Positions 41,571-54,900 of a stretch of 63,483 bases of DNA are shown here, one piece after another. The DNA is taken from assembly GCF_002078015.1 (NCBI RefSeq), contig NZ_LWBP01000213.1, positions 1-63,483 of the forward strand, given 5' to 3'. Origin of the DNA: Niastella populi. Its GTDB lineage: Bacteria > Bacteroidota > Bacteroidia > Chitinophagales > Chitinophagaceae. A program made the translations under genes and the position numbers. The number at the start of each line of letters is the position of its first letter. Position 1 is the first letter of the stretch. The notes beneath the pieces were generated by a model. It saw nothing but the letters and a program-made list of their open reading frames with translations. It did no database searches and had not been told where the DNA came from.

Positions 41571-44500
41571 CTACTTCACAATGGTTATCGAACCTGTCTT
41601 CGGTACAAATCCATTCTTTAAATGAATCACGTAGTAATAAGTTGCCATCGGCAACGGCTTACCGCTCACTGTGCCATCCCAGGGCGTAGCATACCCAACG
41701 GAATAAAATACGCGCTGTCCGTACCGGTTGAACACCGCCACCGTACAATCGGGATAATCACTCAGGTTGGTGATATTCCAGGTATCGTGTATACCGTCGC
41801 CATTAGGAGAGAAAGCATTCGGCACATTCACCGGTTTCAGGATCTTCACTTTCAGGAAATCCGAAGCGGTGCACTGCCCTTCACCGGTTGCCGTTAACGT
41901 ATATGTTTCATCGTACATGGCCTGTATCATCGGGCGCAAGGCATTGGCATTGCTAAGGCCGGTGCCGGGCGTCCACGTAAATGCCAGCACGGTTGAATCG
42001 TTTGCTGTGGGGTTGAACTGCACTACCGTTCCCTCCGGTACAGTGAATGAAGGCCCGGCATCGATAACCGGCTGCAGGTATACCACCACCTGTTTTGAAA
42101 CAGGCTGTGAAGCACAACCGGCGTTATTGGTAACTATTAATTGTACGGTGAAGTTGCCCGGTTGCTGGTAACGTTTTACCGGGTCCTGCTCATCGGAACT
42201 GGTGCCATCGCCAAAATTCCAGTTCCATTTTGTAATGGTGCCATTGCTGATAGTGCTTTCATCGCTGAACACATTATCGGCACCCTGGCACAATGTATCG
42301 GGCAATACGGTAAACGATGCTACCGGTCTGTCGAAGAATGAAGACAATGTTTTCGACACCGTACCGGCGCAGCCAAAGGCAGAAACCGCATCGAGTTTGA
42401 TGGTATAAGCGCTCGATGCAGCATAGGTATGGCTGGCATCCTGTGCCGTAGATACCGGGCTGTTATCACCAAAGTCCCAGGTATAACTGAGGGTTGAATT
42501 GTCATCCACAGTAGTTGCGTTTGTAAATTCAGCCAACCCACCCGGCATACATACCGCTGCTGGCAAACTAAAATCAGTCACCGGCAGCGGATGTACTGTT
42601 ACCGTCCGGGTTACTGTATCACTGGTGCACCCCTGATCGCTCACTGCCACCAGCTTTACAGAATACGTGTTGTATGCAGACCATGTGTGTGAAAATGCAT
42701 TTCCATTATTTTGTGCAACCCATGCGGCATCGCCGAAATTCCAGCGCCATGAAGTAATTGCACCGGATGCAATCGTCGATGCATCGGTGATGGTTGCCAA
42801 TTCGCCCAAACAAATATCTGCGGTTGCCGTAAAGTCGGCTGCCGGTTTCGGATATACCGTAATGGTACTTGTTATCGATTCCGTACACCCTGCCGTTGTG
42901 GTAAAGGTGTAGGTAATTGTATGGGTGCCTGCGCCGGCTGTTGCGGGGGTAAAGCTGCCTGCAGCAGTGGTGCCCGGCCCGCTATATACGCCTGTTCCCG
43001 GCACGCCATTGGTAACTGCAGCCGTAGCAACATTCAGCGGCGTATTCACGTTGACGCACACCGGCGTCAATGCCGGGTAATTCAACCGTGGCCGTAAACT
43101 GAATGTGGCGGGCACAGTAATATCTTTTGTACAACCGTTGGCGGTAGTTACACTGAATGTTATGGTGTAATTGCCAAAGGAGTAAGTATGTGTTGGATTT
43201 TGTGCCGTAGCAGTATTCGGGTTACCTGGTGTTGCATTGGGATCGCCGAAATTCCAGCTCCAGCTGCCCAGGGTTTGTCCGTCGGGCACTTTTGTTGTAT
43301 CGGTGAATTGCACAAGTCCGTTATCGGGCAAACATCCTGCGGGATAACTAAAGCCCGGTATCGGTTTGGCATACACCGTAACCGGCGCCAGCGCAGTATC
43401 GCTCACACAAAGGTCGCTTACTTTAACCACGTGTTTGGCCGTATAAGTGCCGTATGTGGGGTAAGTAGCGGTTTGCGGATCGGCATTGACCGCATTCACT
43501 ACTGTGCCATTGCCGAGGTCCCAGTAAAAACCATTTACCGGCGCCGGACCGCCATAGGAAGATGTTTCACTGAATGTAACGGTTCCGTCTTCACAAACAG
43601 CGGCGGGCGTGGCGCTGAGCGTTGTTATCGGTGGCGCATATACGGTAATGGGTTTGGTAACATCCGCCACACAACCGTCGGCGGTAACCACCGCCAGGTG
43701 TACATTTTGCGCCCCGGCAGCAGCCAGTACTTTTTTGGCATTCTGCACGCTGTCGATGCTGCCATCGCCAAACGTCCATTTCCATTGACCGATGGTATAA
43801 CTACCAGTTGAAGCCGGACCCGTAAACTCCACCGTGTCTTTTACGCAGCCCGTAGGATGCGCAAAGGTAAAGTCGGCGGTTGGCCGTGGTTTTACCTCTA
43901 CCGTTATCTTCAACTCTTCTGTATTGTTGCAATTGTCTAATGAAAGACTGGTTGATTTTATAGGAATCGTATAAGTTCCCGGCGCATTGAAATTATAAGT
44001 GCCGGGCAGGGTGTATTTATGATAAAGTATACCATTTACCGTTTCGGTGCCTTCATAGGCAGTGGAGGCCGGGTCTAACGTTACATCGGCATTCGGTGTA
44101 ACAACTGCGCCCAGTGTGCTGATATTCCATACCAGTTTCAGCGGCTGGTAACGAATGAGGGCCGATAATTTAACCGGCGTGTTTACACAGGTGAACTGGT
44201 GGCTGTTCTTTCCGCCATTGGTAGTGTCGGGTTCGTTGTGTACGCTGCCAACCGCATTCAGGTTGTTCAGGTACGTACCTACGTTATAGGCATAACTTTC
44301 CACGCTGCCCAGGCCGTAGGTAATACCGGTAAAGGCGGAATCACAGGTTATCAGACACTGGCCCAGCGGGGCAGCGGGCGGCAACGGGCTGTCCCACCTT
44401 CTTATGGCCACCGAATAACCGGGCATGTTAGGATGCGGATAGGTATGGCTGAAAACGCTACTGCCGCAGAACTTCAGTGAAGTGAGCCCCGCCGTTGGCA

Positions 44501-45833
44501 AAATCACCGTTACATAGTTCACCGCTATCGATTCTTTATTGTTCCGGAAGAAGCCAACTCTTTTTATCGCCTGCTCAACCGGGCTTAACACCACCATTTC
44601 AGGATCGCCCAAACCACCTGCACCCAAACAACCGCCGCCGGTCATGAACTGCATCACTTCAATGGGTTTATCGGCTTCAATTACATCGGCGGTGCTGCTT
44701 TCATAGATATAAAAGTTGCCGTTGATAAGCGCCGACGGTATGGGTGCGCCGTTTACGGTTACCACCGTTGCCGGATCGCGCACTGCCACTTTATACGTAC
44801 TTCGGGCAAATGAGCCCGGCGTGGTTGACCCGGAGAACGGCGCCGTTAAATATTTTTTACCCCAGGCATGTTGCGGAAACAACTGCTGGTTATCATTATC
44901 GCCGCCGCCGCTGCCGCAACTGGCAGGATTGGCGGTACGGCTGCTTCCTGCAAATACCGCAATGGGATAACAATCATTGGCCCCATTGGCCATGGAGCGT
45001 ACAATGGTTCCCGACAGGTCTCTGCCGGTTCCCGAAGTACCGCCATTCCCATTGGCATCGGCGCCGTCATTGGCGCCTATCACCTGATAGATCTGGCCTT
45101 TCATGAGGGTAATGGTAGAAGTACCGCCCTGCGAAAGCCCCGTTATATTCTGCGCCCTCGTCATCACCGACGGCGTTACCTGTATCACGGTATTATCACG
45201 GCTGGCAATTATATACATCCAGTTATAACAATTGCTTGCATAACTTTGCCGGCTGTTCAACGATACATAGGAATAACCCCAGGCCGTAACCGGCAACAAC
45301 ATGGTAGCACCCGAAGAGGTGGAGCCATAAATATGCGCATAGGCTACAATAGGCGCAGTACTGGTTATATGAATACCCTTTTTTCTGAACAAACCTGCAC
45401 CTCCCGTGCCCGCAGGCGGCGGATCGGTGAAGAGGCGGGCATCATAGTTTGGATCACTGAGCGGATCGCCGGGCGCCGCAGGCCCATTCACCACACCTTT
45501 TGGAATGATATCGGATGAGATCACCGTATATGCGGGTATCGTATAGGTGCGTCGCCACCAGGTAGCCGGCACCAGGCCGCTGCTGTCGATAGTTACGGTA
45601 ACTGTAGCCGGCTGGTCTTCAGCGCTCAGGTACAATACCATGTTCATATCGTTCGAGCCCTGCTCCATGAACTGGTGGTGGCCATAACCTACCCAGAAAT
45701 CAGTTCCACGGTTCGATACGTTTTGCGCCCGGGAGCACAGGCTGGTTAGTACGAGTACCCAAACCAGCGCTATGCTTCTCCGCCCCGGACACATTCCAAG
45801 ACTACCTGTAATATATTCTTCAAAGCTCTTCAT
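41571..45833 (-). CDS. IgGFc-like/PKD giant surface protein with T9SS type B sorting domain
   Basis: 1,420 residues. Signal segment (I-A-L-V-W-V-L-V-L-T-S-L-C-S-R-A-Q); an alternative start is Met14 at 45794. Residues about 40-480 form an IgGFc-binding-protein-like N-terminal domain (R-G-T-D-F-W-V-G-Y, then G-A-T-M-L-L-P-V-T-A-W-G). Six PKD-type modules follow (W-T-F-G-D-G-S, W-D-L-G-N-G-T, W-N-F-G-D-P-N, W-N-F-G-D-A-A, W-D-F-G-D-N-S, W-N-F-G-D-G-T). The type B sorting domain starts at V-P-N-A-F-S-P-N-G-D-G-I-H-D. The same IgGFc-like module is found in the neighbouring giant protein. Likely adhesin. Confidence 0.93.
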   Translation of the reverse strand: MKSFEEYITGSLGMCPGRRSIALVWVLVLTSLCSRAQNVSNRGTDFWVGYGHHQFMEQGSNDMNMVLYLSAEDQPATVTVTIDSSGLVPATWWRRTYTIPAYTVISSDIIPKGVVNGPAAPGDPLSDPNYDARLFTDPPPAGTGGAGLFRKKGIHITSTAPIVAYAHIYGSTSSGATMLLPVTAWGYSYVSLNSRQSYASNCYNWMYIIASRDNTVIQVTPSVMTRAQNITGLSQGGTSTITLMKGQIYQVIGANDGADANGNGGTSGTGRDLSGTIVRSMANGANDCYPIAVFAGSSRTANPASCGSGGGDNDNQQLFPQHAWGKKYLTAPFSGSTTPGSFARSTYKVAVRDPATVVTVNGAPIPSALINGNFYIYESSTADVIEADKPIEVMQFMTGGGCLGAGGLGDPEMVVLSPVEQAIKRVGFFRNNKESIAVNYVTVILPTAGLTSLKFCGSSVFSHTYPHPNMPGYSVAIRRWDSPLPPAAPLGQCLITCDSAFTGITYGLGSVESYAYNVGTYLNNLNAVGSVHNEPDTTNGGKNSHQFTCVNTPVKLSALIRYQPLKLVWNISTLGAVVTPNADVTLDPASTAYEGTETVNGILYHKYTLPGTYNFNAPGTYTIPIKSTSLSLDNCNNTEELKITVEVKPRPTADFTFAHPTGCVKDTVEFTGPASTGSYTIGQWKWTFGDGSIDSVQNAKKVLAAAGAQNVHLAVVTADGCVADVTKPITVYAPPITTLSATPAAVCEDGTVTFSETSSYGGPAPVNGFYWDLGNGTVVNAVNADPQTATYPTYGTYTAKHVVKVSDLCVSDTALAPVTVYAKPIPGFSYPAGCLPDNGLVQFTDTTKVPDGQTLGSWSWNFGDPNATPGNPNTATAQNPTHTYSFGNYTITFSVTTANGCTKDITVPATFSLRPRLNYPALTPVCVNVNTPLNVATAAVTNGVPGTGVYSGPGTTAAGSFTPATAGAGTHTITYTFTTTAGCTESITSTITVYPKPAADFTATADICLGELATITDASTIASGAITSWRWNFGDAAWVAQNNGNAFSHTWSAYNTYSVKLVAVSDQGCTSDTVTRTVTVHPLPVTDFSLPAAVCMPGGLAEFTNATTVDDNSTLSYTWDFGDNSPVSTAQDASHTYAASSAYTIKLDAVSAFGCAGTVSKTLSSFFDRPVASFTVLPDTLCQGADNVFSDESTISNGTITKWNWNFGDGTSSDEQDPVKRYQQPGNFTVQLIVTNNAGCASQPVSKQVVVYLQPVIDAGPSFTVPEGTVVQFNPTANDSTVLAFTWTPGTGLSNANALRPMIQAMYDETYTLTATGEGQCTASDFLKVKILKPVNVPNAFSPNGDGIHDTWNITNLSDYPDCTVAVFNRYGQRVFYSVGYATPWDGTVSGKPLPMATYYYVIHLKNGFVPKTGSITIVK

Positions 45834-45856
45834 AAAGTCAGTGTTTTGTTATTACC

Positions 45857-45904
45857 AGGTGTGCCGCATTTGCTTTCGACGCTGCCCGAAAATGTGGCAC
45901 ACCT
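45857..45904 (-). repeat. REP-like palindrome, copy 2
   Basis: AGGTGTGCCGCATTT and AAAATGTGGCACACCT form a 15-bp stem with one G-U pair and an ~18-nt loop. It lies 9 bp past the giant gene's stop. The core TGACAGGTGTGCCACA is the same as at 34432-34464. Confidence 0.8.
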
Positions 45905-45913
45905 GTCATCAAC

Positions 45914-48900
45914 CTATCGTATCAAATTGATGGCTCCTTTTTTATCCAGTACCGTTCCATCGGTAAGCACCATCCTGCACACATACATGTATACGCCGCT
46001 TGGTTGTGCTTTACCCCTGAAGGTTCCATCCCAACCTCTTGCCTGGTCGCCCGATTCGAACAACTTCTCACCCCACTGGTTAAATACCATCAGCTTCAGT
46101 TCTTTTATCTTATATCCATACACTTTCAACATATCGTTCAACCCGTCGCCATTCGGCGTAAAGCTGTTCGGAATGAATACGCCATCGGGTAATACCTGTT
46201 GCGATACCGGAACCGACAGGGCATCGGTACATGCGCCCTTCGCTTTCACTATTATGGTCACTGTTTGCATTGGCTGTAAACCGGCCACTGTATGCATAAG
46301 GCCTGTTGCGCCTGATGTTGGCACGGTCCAGTTGTTACCGCCATCTATCGACACTTCATAACCAACCGCGCCCGGTACTGCATTCCATTTGAACCGCACC
46401 AGGTTCGAGCCCACTGAGTCAACCGCTACTACCGGTGTGATGATGGCTGTTTGCACCGCTACCGATACGCGTTTTCTTTCCGAGCTGCAACCCGTTGCCG
46501 AGCTTTCCTGTACATAGTAGTCGACACCGGCTGTTACATTGGTTATTGTAAGCGTTGGCCCCGTGCCTACCACCGTGCCGCCGGTTGCTGCATCGTACCA
46601 GGTGTAGGTAGCGCCCGCAACCGGGTTCTCTACTTTCAGCGTGGTATCGCGGCCGGTACATACGATCACTGAATTGGCGGTCACCACCGGTATCGGGTTC
46701 ACTATGATGTCTTTTGTTGAATCACCCACACAACCATCGGCGGTTATTGCCTGCAGGGTTTCTTTATAAGTTCCGGGTGCATTGTATGTGTATGTCACTT
46801 TTTGGCCGTTGGCATTGTTGCCATCATGGAATGTCCACTTCCACTGGTTTACCGTTATCCCGTTCTGCGCGGTGGTTTCGCCCACGAACTCGGCCACATC
46901 ATTCACACAACCCGAGAAGTTCACGAGGAAGTCGGCTTTTGGCGCCGGCACCACCTGTACGAAGATGAGGTCGCGGCCCGTGTGGTCACAGCTTTCGATA
47001 TCAGGGTGATCGTACACGATCTCTACGCTGTATACACCCGGTGCGGCAAACGTATAATCCTGGGCCAGCGGGAACACGTAGTTCATTATACCGTTTATCA
47101 GCAGGCTGTCTGTTGGCACCGGGTTGTTAACGGTCACATCTGCATTGGGCGATAATCCCGGTACACGGCTGAACTTCCACGTGAGTGAAACCGGTTTGAA
47201 CGGCAGGTAACCGGTGAAGCGGAATGGTGTGCCCGCGCAGGTATAATCTGCCGTGTTGCTGCCATTGTTGGTATTGCTGATGGTTCCGAGCCCCTGCAGC
47301 GTTTTCACCATGGTGCCCACGTTGTAACCATAACTTTCAACACTGCCCAATCCGTACACCAGGCCGAGATAGGCAGAATCGCTTTCTACCGAGCTTTGTC
47401 CGGCCCCGGCCGTCCATCTCTTAATGGCTACGGTATATCCGGGCTGCGAGTGTGCATAACTGTGCTTCTGCGCTGCGGGGATCGCGTTCCAGTCGACCCC
47501 GTCGATCTTCAGCGAGTTCATTCCGTTATCGGGAATAATGAGCGTTAAATAGTTTGTTGTTATAGACGACAGGTTATTCCGGTAGAAGCCGGAGAAACCA
47601 TCTACGGCCTGTTCTGCAGGGCTAAGTATATAGCTGCTTGGGTCGCCGTCTCCCCCTGTATTGGGGCATGCACCTGAAGACGACATATACTGCACTACGG
47701 TCACCGGTTTATCGGCGGTAATGATATCGGCCGTATTACTTTCATACTGGTAGTACCTGTTATTGATCAATGTAGCAAGCGGCAACTGTATATTGTTCCT
47801 TTTCACTACCGTTGCAGGGTCTTTCACCAGTATGCGGTAAATATTCGTCATCATCGTGCTTATATTTCCGCTCGTAGAGGTAGGCGCGGTAAAATAGGTT
47901 TTGCCCCAGGCCGAATACGGGAAGGTTTGCTGCAACAGCAGGTCGCCCGATCCGCCAACGGTAGTTCCGCATCCCAAACCGGTACGCGAACTGCCGGTGA
48001 ACACCCCTATTGCATGGCATTCGTTACTGGCATTCGGTATTGATTTTATTATTGAACCGGTAAGATCGTACCCTTCACTGCCGCTTTGCATGGCGCCCAG
48101 CACCTGGTATACTTCCCCGGCGTTCAATGTAACCTGGAAGGGCACATTGGCCGGCCGGCCGCCAAGCGTTGGCACCGATGGCGTTATCTCCACTACCGTA
48201 TTGTTCTTATCGGCCACAACCATTATTGTTGTGTATGCATCAGTGGCCGTATAATTCTGCCTGTTGTTCAGTGAATAATATTCATAACCCCATACGCCAA
48301 CCGGGAATAACATCGTAGCGCCTGAGTTGGTGCTGGCGAAAATATGCGCGTAGGCGGTAATGGGTACATCGCTCACAATACTGATACCACGGTCGTACAA
48401 CCCTTCATTTGTAAGGCGGGCGTCATCGAGACCTGCTTTGGGTAAATAGTCGCTCGCTTTTGTGGTATATGGCGGTATCACAAAGTTTCGTACCCAACTG
48501 GTGCCGTTCACGCGCACCTGTACATTCGCCGGCTGATCGGTGGTGCTCATATACAATACCATTTCCTGTGAATTGCCGCTGGTAAAGTCCCAGCTGCGCT
48601 GGTATCCTACCCAGAAGCGCTTACCGCGGTTCGAGCTGTCTTTCTCCGGCAGCACCGGCGGTGCATATGGGTTTATCAGGCCGGTGAAGCGATCGATATA
48701 GTTCACGTTGTTTTGCGTTATCTTTTTCTTCAGCACATCTACCCTGCTGCTGAAGCCTACTATCCAGGCGTTGGAGACGGTTGTTTTACCAAGCCCCAGC
48801 TGGTTCTGATCGGGTATTGAGCCCTGCCATGGATCGAGATAGAACAATTCCATATTGTAATCGTAGTTGCCTCCCCCCGGGATATCCACTTTTGTATAGA

Positions 48901-51900
48901 AGAACATCGAGTCGGGCCTTGGCTGCAAGCCCGATGGCACCACACCTGAGTAACGTCTTGCTTCCAGCGACGTTGGCGCTGTTGGCCCCCACGTGATCTT
49001 CATCACCGTATCGGTACCATACATAAAGGTTTGCAACTGGTTGGCAGCCGGGGTAGCCGGTGTTGCCGTCAATAAGGTTGGCAATGCCGTTGGGAAGAAT
49101 TCATAGGCGCCGAGGTCGGGAACACCCGCTGTAAGCGTAACCGGACGGATGCTGTCGTTTATGTCGCGGTCGTTGCCGGCGATCTGTACACCACGGCCAT
49201 GCATGGCCCATACATCGGGTTGATTGATGTCGGGGTGCAGGTCGTCATCACTCACAAAAGCAGGCGCATACCCGATCGAATACCTGTCCCAATAAGAAGC
49301 CGATCGCCAGTCGGTCAGCGTGGCAAAGCTGCCCGCCGGGTTGGCGCGTTGCACCAGCGCAGTGCCGGTTGTATGCAACATATTGTAATCACTGGTGAGC
49401 GACTGGCTGCTGTTGTTTACAAACAGCGCGGTACCGCCACCTTTATTTGAGAAAATGTTATTGCGCATTTGAACGCTGGTGGCCGATGTATTCAACAGGT
49501 ACATTGCATGGTTATTGGTAGCTGCTGTTGAAGTACTGTGTACGGTATTATTGAAGTAATCGGCCACACTGAAGTTGTTATGGTAAATACCATATGAACC
49601 GGCGCCGCTTGTATTGAGGGCTACCGTATTGTTCTGCACCAGTACACCCGGTGAGGTGCTGAGGTACAGCCCATACAGGGTGCCCACGTTGTTGTTTACA
49701 GCGGTAACCATATTGTTGGCGAGTTTGCCGCGTACGGTTGCCGATGTATCGCTGTTGATAAGCGCTATACCGTAAACGATAGTGGTGGCATCGTTTATCG
49801 TAACATCATTACCGGTTACCAGGTACGATGAGTCGGCATCGGTTGCATTGATACCATAGGCCGTTGCGTTTACCGGGCCATTCAGCGTTACTTTATTTTT
49901 TGTAAGCTGCAGGCGTTTGTGATTAACCGCGTAAATACCATATTGATAAGAACCGGTAACGGTATTGCTGTCGATCACATGATCGGCCGTTAACCCTGCC
50001 CCGGTGCCGGTTCCGGTAAAATAAATACCGCTGGCGCCGTTGTTGATGGTATTGCCTTTGATTACGTTACGGGTTCCTTTTAACTGGTAAGCGTAAATAC
50101 CGGCGATGGTATTGGAGGCCGTTGTAACCGCCGGTGCCGAAATAATACAATTCACAATGCTGTCATGCGAAGCGCTGTTGGCCAGTTCCACTACCCTGCC
50201 CGCTGTTGCATTCGTGCCTGAGATGGTTATGTTTTTGAAAATGAAGTGACGCGCACTGTCAAGTTTCAGCGTGTAGTTAGCCGTACTGTTTGCATTGAAA
50301 GTAAGGTCAACCGAGCTGGCCACGCCGTTCTCACTGCGGAAGGTCACTGTATTTATTGCTGATGTATTTGGAATATAGGGGATCCTGATCTGTTCGTTGT
50401 AGGTACCAGGCGCCACATCGAAATAAATAGCGCCGGTGATACCGCACAACAGGGCGTCTACCGCAGCCTGGAATGATACGAAGTTGGGCAGGCCGGGACC
50501 TTTCGACGGATCGATGGTATAATTACCGGCCAGTAAGATATTGTTCAATGTTACCTGTATCGGTGCGGTATATACGGTATTGCCCGAACAGGTTACCGCT
50601 GCGCGGTAAAACGTGGCCACTGCCGCTTTGGTGGTGAATTTCGGGAAGTATTGTACCGGGCTGATATCGGTCCAGTTTACCCCGTCGGCCGAATTCTGCC
50701 ACTGGAAGGTAATGGCGCCCAAAGGTGAATGCCCGGTAATATCCAACTCAATCGGCATTTCAAGACACAAACCTGTTGATGGCGTGGCAGAAGCCGTACC
50801 AGCCACCGGCGGCGTTACGCATGGTAATGGCGCAAATTCATAAGCGCCGATATCGGGTGTGGCAGCCGAACGCGCCACGTTCAGGAGATCTGTTGTAATG
50901 CCAACCGGGTTACCCTTGTTATCCAATGCGCCCAGCATAGGCATCAGGTTGCCGGTATTCACATCGGTATACAGCGGGTTATGGTTAAGCGAATTCGCAT
51001 CTTTGTTGGCGGCTGTTGTCCAGTCGGCCAGCGTAGTGCGGTTGGCTGTATAGAAGCCTGTATGGGCATTGGTGGCGGCTACATAGAAGTTGTTGTAATC
51101 AGATATTACCTCGCTGGCTGTTGTGTTGAGATAAATGGCGTGTTTGGCGCCATTGCCGCCACGGGTAATGGTTACAATATTATCTATGAACTGAATACCG
51201 GTTGCGGTAGAGGTCTGATAAAAGCCCACACTGGCGCCGGTAGCCGTACTGGTTGTATTATCGATTGAAACCGTATTGTGATAATACCATACGTTACCTG
51301 AACCGGTATTGTACAACGCATAAACCGGCCCATTGCCATCGAGATCGTAGAACCGGTTATTGCTCACGGTATCTTCACCGGTAGCGGTTACGCTGTTATG
51401 GTATATACCATAGAAGGTAGCCGTATTGGCCGACATACCGCCGAACATTTTCGTGAAGGTGTTTTTCGAAATATGAAGGCGGTTGCTCGATGCGGCGGTT
51501 AAATAAATACCGTACACACTGGTGGCTGTATTGGTGCGCGCCGCCCGGGTGAAGGTATTACCGGCTACCGAAGTAAAGCTGGTACCGGCTATATACAATC
51601 CATAATTATAGAAATCTTTTATGGTGTTATTGGTAAAGCTGTTGTTGTTAAGGAAGTTGGCCGTAGTTGTGCTGCCCACTAAAGTAGCGCCATAATAACC
51701 ACCGGTAATAATATTGCTGTCGAACACGTTCCCGTCGCACAGGGTGTTACCGGTTGTGGTAGCGCCTGTTTCAGATGAATTGATGACGATACCGGCATAA
51801 CCAGTACTGTTCGACGTTACCGAGGTATTGATGATACACTTGCGGAAAGTATTTGAGTCGGCATTATTCACAAGCTGCACGCCATAACCATATGTTCCAC

Positions 51901-54900
51901 CGCCGGCTTCTATCACCAGGCTGTCGAAAGTGATATGATCGGCACCGTTCAGTTTAACTACCGCGCGCTGACTGTTTGCGCTTGCATTGAACGTGATGGT
52001 ATTGCCATTGCCATTGAATGTAATGGTATTGATGGCTGAAGTGCCGCCGATGCTGTCGAGGATCAGTTGTTCGTTATACGGACCAGAACCTGCTATCACA
52101 TTGAACACAATCGGTCCGCCGATACCGCAACCCATAGCCGCTTTGGCATCGTTAAAGGAAAGGAAGTTACCACCGGGTTGTCCAGGCACATAAGTGCTTT
52201 GTCCGCCCTTATTGATGGTGTACGTACCATTCGGAAGCGCCGGGTTCACTACCAGCTGCACCGTATCGGTATACACGGTATTCGTACCGCAGGTGATCAG
52301 CACCCTGAAATAAACGGTGGTATCTGCATTAATGGTCGTATCGGGCGTAAGCATGGGGTCGCCGAGGTTGGTAAATGGTCCGGCCAGCGTTTTCGCCTGT
52401 TGCCACTGGAAGGTTTGACCTGAACCGAATGCACCGATGTTCAAATGCAGGTACACGGGTTTGTACTGGCAAATGGTATCGGGCGATACATCAACCTTTC
52501 CATTCACCAATGGTACCGCACACGGTAATGGCGCAAATTCATAGGCGCCCATATCGGGTGTAGTGGCGCTGCGTGGCTGATCGTCGATGTCATCGGTAAT
52601 ACCGATAGCCACACCCTTGTTATCGATACCTGCATTGCCCGGTGTGAAGTTGCCGGCGGCAGGGTCAACAAAGGCTGGTGTAATGGCCAGCGAGTTTGCG
52701 TCGAGACCGGTGGCTGTTCGCCAGTCGTTCAGGTTTGTTCGGGCCGAATTAAAGAAGCCCAGGTTATTGTTGCCTGCTGCCGCATTGAGATAATAGTTGT
52801 TGTTATCTGCACCGGCAGGCGCGTTGGTAGCGAGATAGATACAATATTTTGTACCGGTTCCGCCCCGTGTAATTGAAATTATGTTGTTATAGAAGAAGAT
52901 GCCGGCAGCGGCAGTAGTTTGATAGAACCCTCTGGTTGCCGTTGTTGCCGTTGACGTAATATTATCTATTGAAATGGTATTGTGCAAATACCAGGCATAG
53001 CTTGAAGCGGTATTGGCAAGCGCATATACCTGGCCATTACCATTGATATCGTAAATAAGGTTGTTGCTTACGATATTTTCATTGAAGGTACCGCCGGTTG
53101 AACCGCTTGAGTTATTGAAATTGATACCGTTGAATGCGGCCGTGCTGGTGGGCGCGCCGCCAAACGGATTGAAGATGCGGTTCTTCGTAACAAAGCAACC
53201 GGCATTTTTTTCGGTAGCGAAAAGAATACCGTTGAAATCGGTGACGCTGCTGCGTGTTGGCCGGCTGATGCTGTTCTTATCGATTATGGTTCCATAGCTG
53301 CCGGCTACATAAATACCGGTGGCATAGAAATCTTTAATGATGTTGTTTACGATCTTATTATTCCCGTTGGCGCCATTGTTAAAGGTGGCGGCAAGGGTAA
53401 TGCCGTAATAACCGCCGGTGATGGTATTGCCCGAGAACTCGTTAAAGTCGCTCAATACTGTACCGGTTGCTATGGGCCCTGCATCGGAACCATTCAATAC
53501 GATACCGGCAAAGTTTTGCGCGGTTGAAGTGGTTGACAGGTTGATGGTACAGTTCTTCACTATATTCGAATCGGTATTGTTCATCAACTGCACGCCATAA
53601 CCATATGTACCATTGCTGGCGTTGATGATCAAACTATCGATGATAACATAGCGGGTGCCTTTCAGCTTTATCACCGCCCGTTCATTGGTATTGGTGGCGG
53701 CAAAACCAAGCACCGCACTGCCCACGCCTTTAAAGGTTACGGTATTTACAGCCGATGCGCCCGGGATGGCGGTCATGATCAGCTGCTCGTTATACGTACC
53801 GGTACCCGTTTCAACGTCGAACCGTACCCAGCCGTCGATACCGCACTTGATATGATTATAGGCATCGTTAAAGTTGATGAAATTGGGCAGCACATTGGGT
53901 TTTTGATTATTGATGGTGAACACGCCATGTACCGGTGTTGGCGATATTACTTTCACCGGTGTTGAATTGGCAGAAGTGCTGCTTAAGGTACAGGTGGTAA
54001 CCAAACGGTACCAGTGTGTGCCTACCTGTGAAGTGGTAAGTGAAAGACCGGTGGCGCCGGTAATATTGGTCCACGTAAGGCTATCGGTAGAATGCTGCCA
54101 TTGGTAGGTAATGCCGTTACCGGTGCTGATACCTGTTGCGCTTAATGTAAATGGTTCTACGCAAACGGTGCTTGTTGTGGAAACAGCCGTACCGGTATTG
54201 GGTGTGCCTGAACAATCGGGCCATTCACCAACGAAAATATCATCGATACCGATATCGGTAACCCCGAAGTCGGATGTAGCCCTGAAGCGGATAATTGTAG
54301 TGGCTGATGTTGAATTGAAGAATAGCTCTTTCTGACTCCACGTGCCACGGGTGCCCACACTATCGAGCCTTGTAAAGCTGGTGCCGCCGTTCGTTGAAAC
54401 ATACACCACGAGGCTGTCGTCACCGCTTGTATTGATATAACTGAATGTTAAACGTTTGTTGGGCGCACCGGTGCTGGCATTTACATGCAGATCGAAAGTA
54501 CCCTGGGTACCATCGCTTACATCCCAGCTATGGAAGCGGGCGCTGTAAGAGCCCTGTGCCGCTACCGGTGTATAGGCGCCATTGTTATTGGCCCAGCCGG
54601 CCGATGCACCATCATCCTGCCTGCGCCACGATTCATCGCCGGTGGCCGGACTGTTCACCCAGAAATTATTGGGGATATCGCGGTTATCGCAACCATTTAT
54701 CCAGGTATTCTCAAAACTTTCCTGATATGGCAATGCTGCGTACTGTGGTGTGCGCATTGGCACAAACACCGGCGCCGAGGCGGCTGACTGGTTGCCATTG
54801 GCACAGGTGATCATCATCCGGTACCAGGTAGCTACAGTTTGTGATGCATTGTGCGTTTCGCCGGTGGCGGTTGAAATGTTTGTGTAGGTAACGTTATCGG

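Noticed and set aside
43188-45518. Plus-strand open frames of 120-216 codons inside the 1,420-residue cargo gene
   Set aside because: They are complement shadows of Thr/Gly-rich repeats with unlikely residue content.
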